5,379 nt of DNA from Candidatus Aciduliprofundum sp. (GTDB taxonomy: Archaea; Thermoplasmatota; Thermoplasmata; Thermoplasmatales; Aciduliprofundaceae). Shown in pieces: positions 5,070-5,379 of this stretch. Numbering within the stretch: position 1 is the stretch's first letter; each line of letters starts with the position of its first letter. Made by a program: the position numbers and the translations under genes. The stretch is taken from the NCBI GenBank assembly GCA_015523135.1, contig WAKY01000030.1, positions 1 to 5,379 on the forward strand, given 5' to 3'. The notes under the pieces are model-generated. The model was given only the letters and a program-made list of their open reading frames with translations. It had not been told where the DNA came from and did not search any database.

Positions 5070-5379
5070 ATGTTTGAAAAGTTGTACCAAGAGGATATGA
5101 TATTCGGTGATTTAACATCCGAGCTAATAATTCCCAAGGATTTAAATGCTATTGCCAATGTAATTGCAAAGGAAGATTGCATTCTTGCTGGAATTGATTA
5201 TTTAGAAGATAAATTAAAAAATTTTGGATTGAGAGTTAAGAAATTTGCAAAGGATGGGGAGAAAGTTGAGAGTGGAAAGGTAGTTATGGAAATTAAAGGA
5301 AATGCAGCCAAGATTCTGAGTGTGGAGAGAACCTTGTTAAATATTCTCGGAAGGATGAGTGGTATTGCCACATTAACTA
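5070..5379 (+). CDS. nadC: Quinolinate phosphoribosyltransferase, N-terminal part (cut by window end)
   Basis: Converts quinolinate and PRPP to nicotinate mononucleotide, CO2 and pyrophosphate, completing the aspartate branch of NAD synthesis. The 103 complete codons visible, out of about 270-280 expected, are open to the window edge. They show the N-terminal domain: EDMIFGDLTSELIIP (8-22) corresponds to the family's E-D-x-G-x-GD-x-T signature. The Ala-Gly near residue 40 opens the lipoyl-like barrel, and VERTLLNILGRMSGIAT matches the conserved ERTALNxLxRxSGIAT helix. The SD GGAGGT (5056-5061) lies in the end of nadA with 9 nt from GGAGG to the ATG, and the ATG begins 1 nt after the nadA stop. 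Catalytic residues of the C-terminal barrel lie outside the window. Confidence 0.93.
   Translation, partial: MFEKLYQEDMIFGDLTSELIIPKDLNAIANVIAKEDCILAGIDYLEDKLKNFGLRVKKFAKDGEKVESGKVVMEIKGNAAKILSVERTLLNILGRMSGIATLT

Overview
The window looks like a piece of an archaeal chromosome of low to moderate GC content. Three things point to archaea. The promoters are AT-rich TATA boxes about 25 bp ahead of the start, and two genes appear to be leaderless. The genes that do have ribosome sites carry GGAGGTGAT-type sequences. The proteins are archaeal in type: a surface protein ending in a PEF-CTERM-like tail, a duplicated Lrp-like regulator and an anaerobic NAD operon. The overall impression is a euryarchaeote of the Thermoplasmatota/Aciduliprofundum kind, but this is recognition from memory and not proven.

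Left part (1-1177): the 3' end of a gene for a secreted, probably glycosylated and C-terminally anchored surface protein, then a complete endonuclease III gene (nth). Middle part (1178-2357): a 242-bp gap that hides a 20-codon minus-strand ORF with a perfect Shine-Dalgarno site. It is divergent from a leaderless gene for a tandem Lrp/AsnC-type regulator. A short GC-rich palindrome lies in the convergent gap after that gene.

Right part (2358-5379): the most coherent unit. A minus-strand gene encodes a cytoplasmic protein made of a winged-helix DNA-binding domain joined to a domain resembling NMT1/SsuA-type substrate-binding proteins. It is divergent from a tightly packed operon nadX-nadA-nadC (L-aspartate dehydrogenase, quinolinate synthase and quinolinate phosphoribosyltransferase, the last cut by the window end). 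Together the three enzymes take L-aspartate to iminoaspartate, then to quinolinate (with dihydroxyacetone phosphate), then to nicotinate mononucleotide, which is de novo NAD synthesis without the usual NadB oxidase.

A perfect 20-bp palindrome, CCTTGAACATATGTTCAAGG (3418-3437), lies over the predicted transcription start of this operon and touches the nadX ribosome site. The main hypothesis from this window is that the wHTH/substrate-binding fusion is a local, ligand-responsive regulator of NAD synthesis acting at this operator. All four of its cysteines fall in three loops expected to line the ligand cleft, so a metal or Fe-S ligand is possible. None of the bacterial NAD regulators known to me (NadR, NiaR, NrtR, NadQ) has this architecture.
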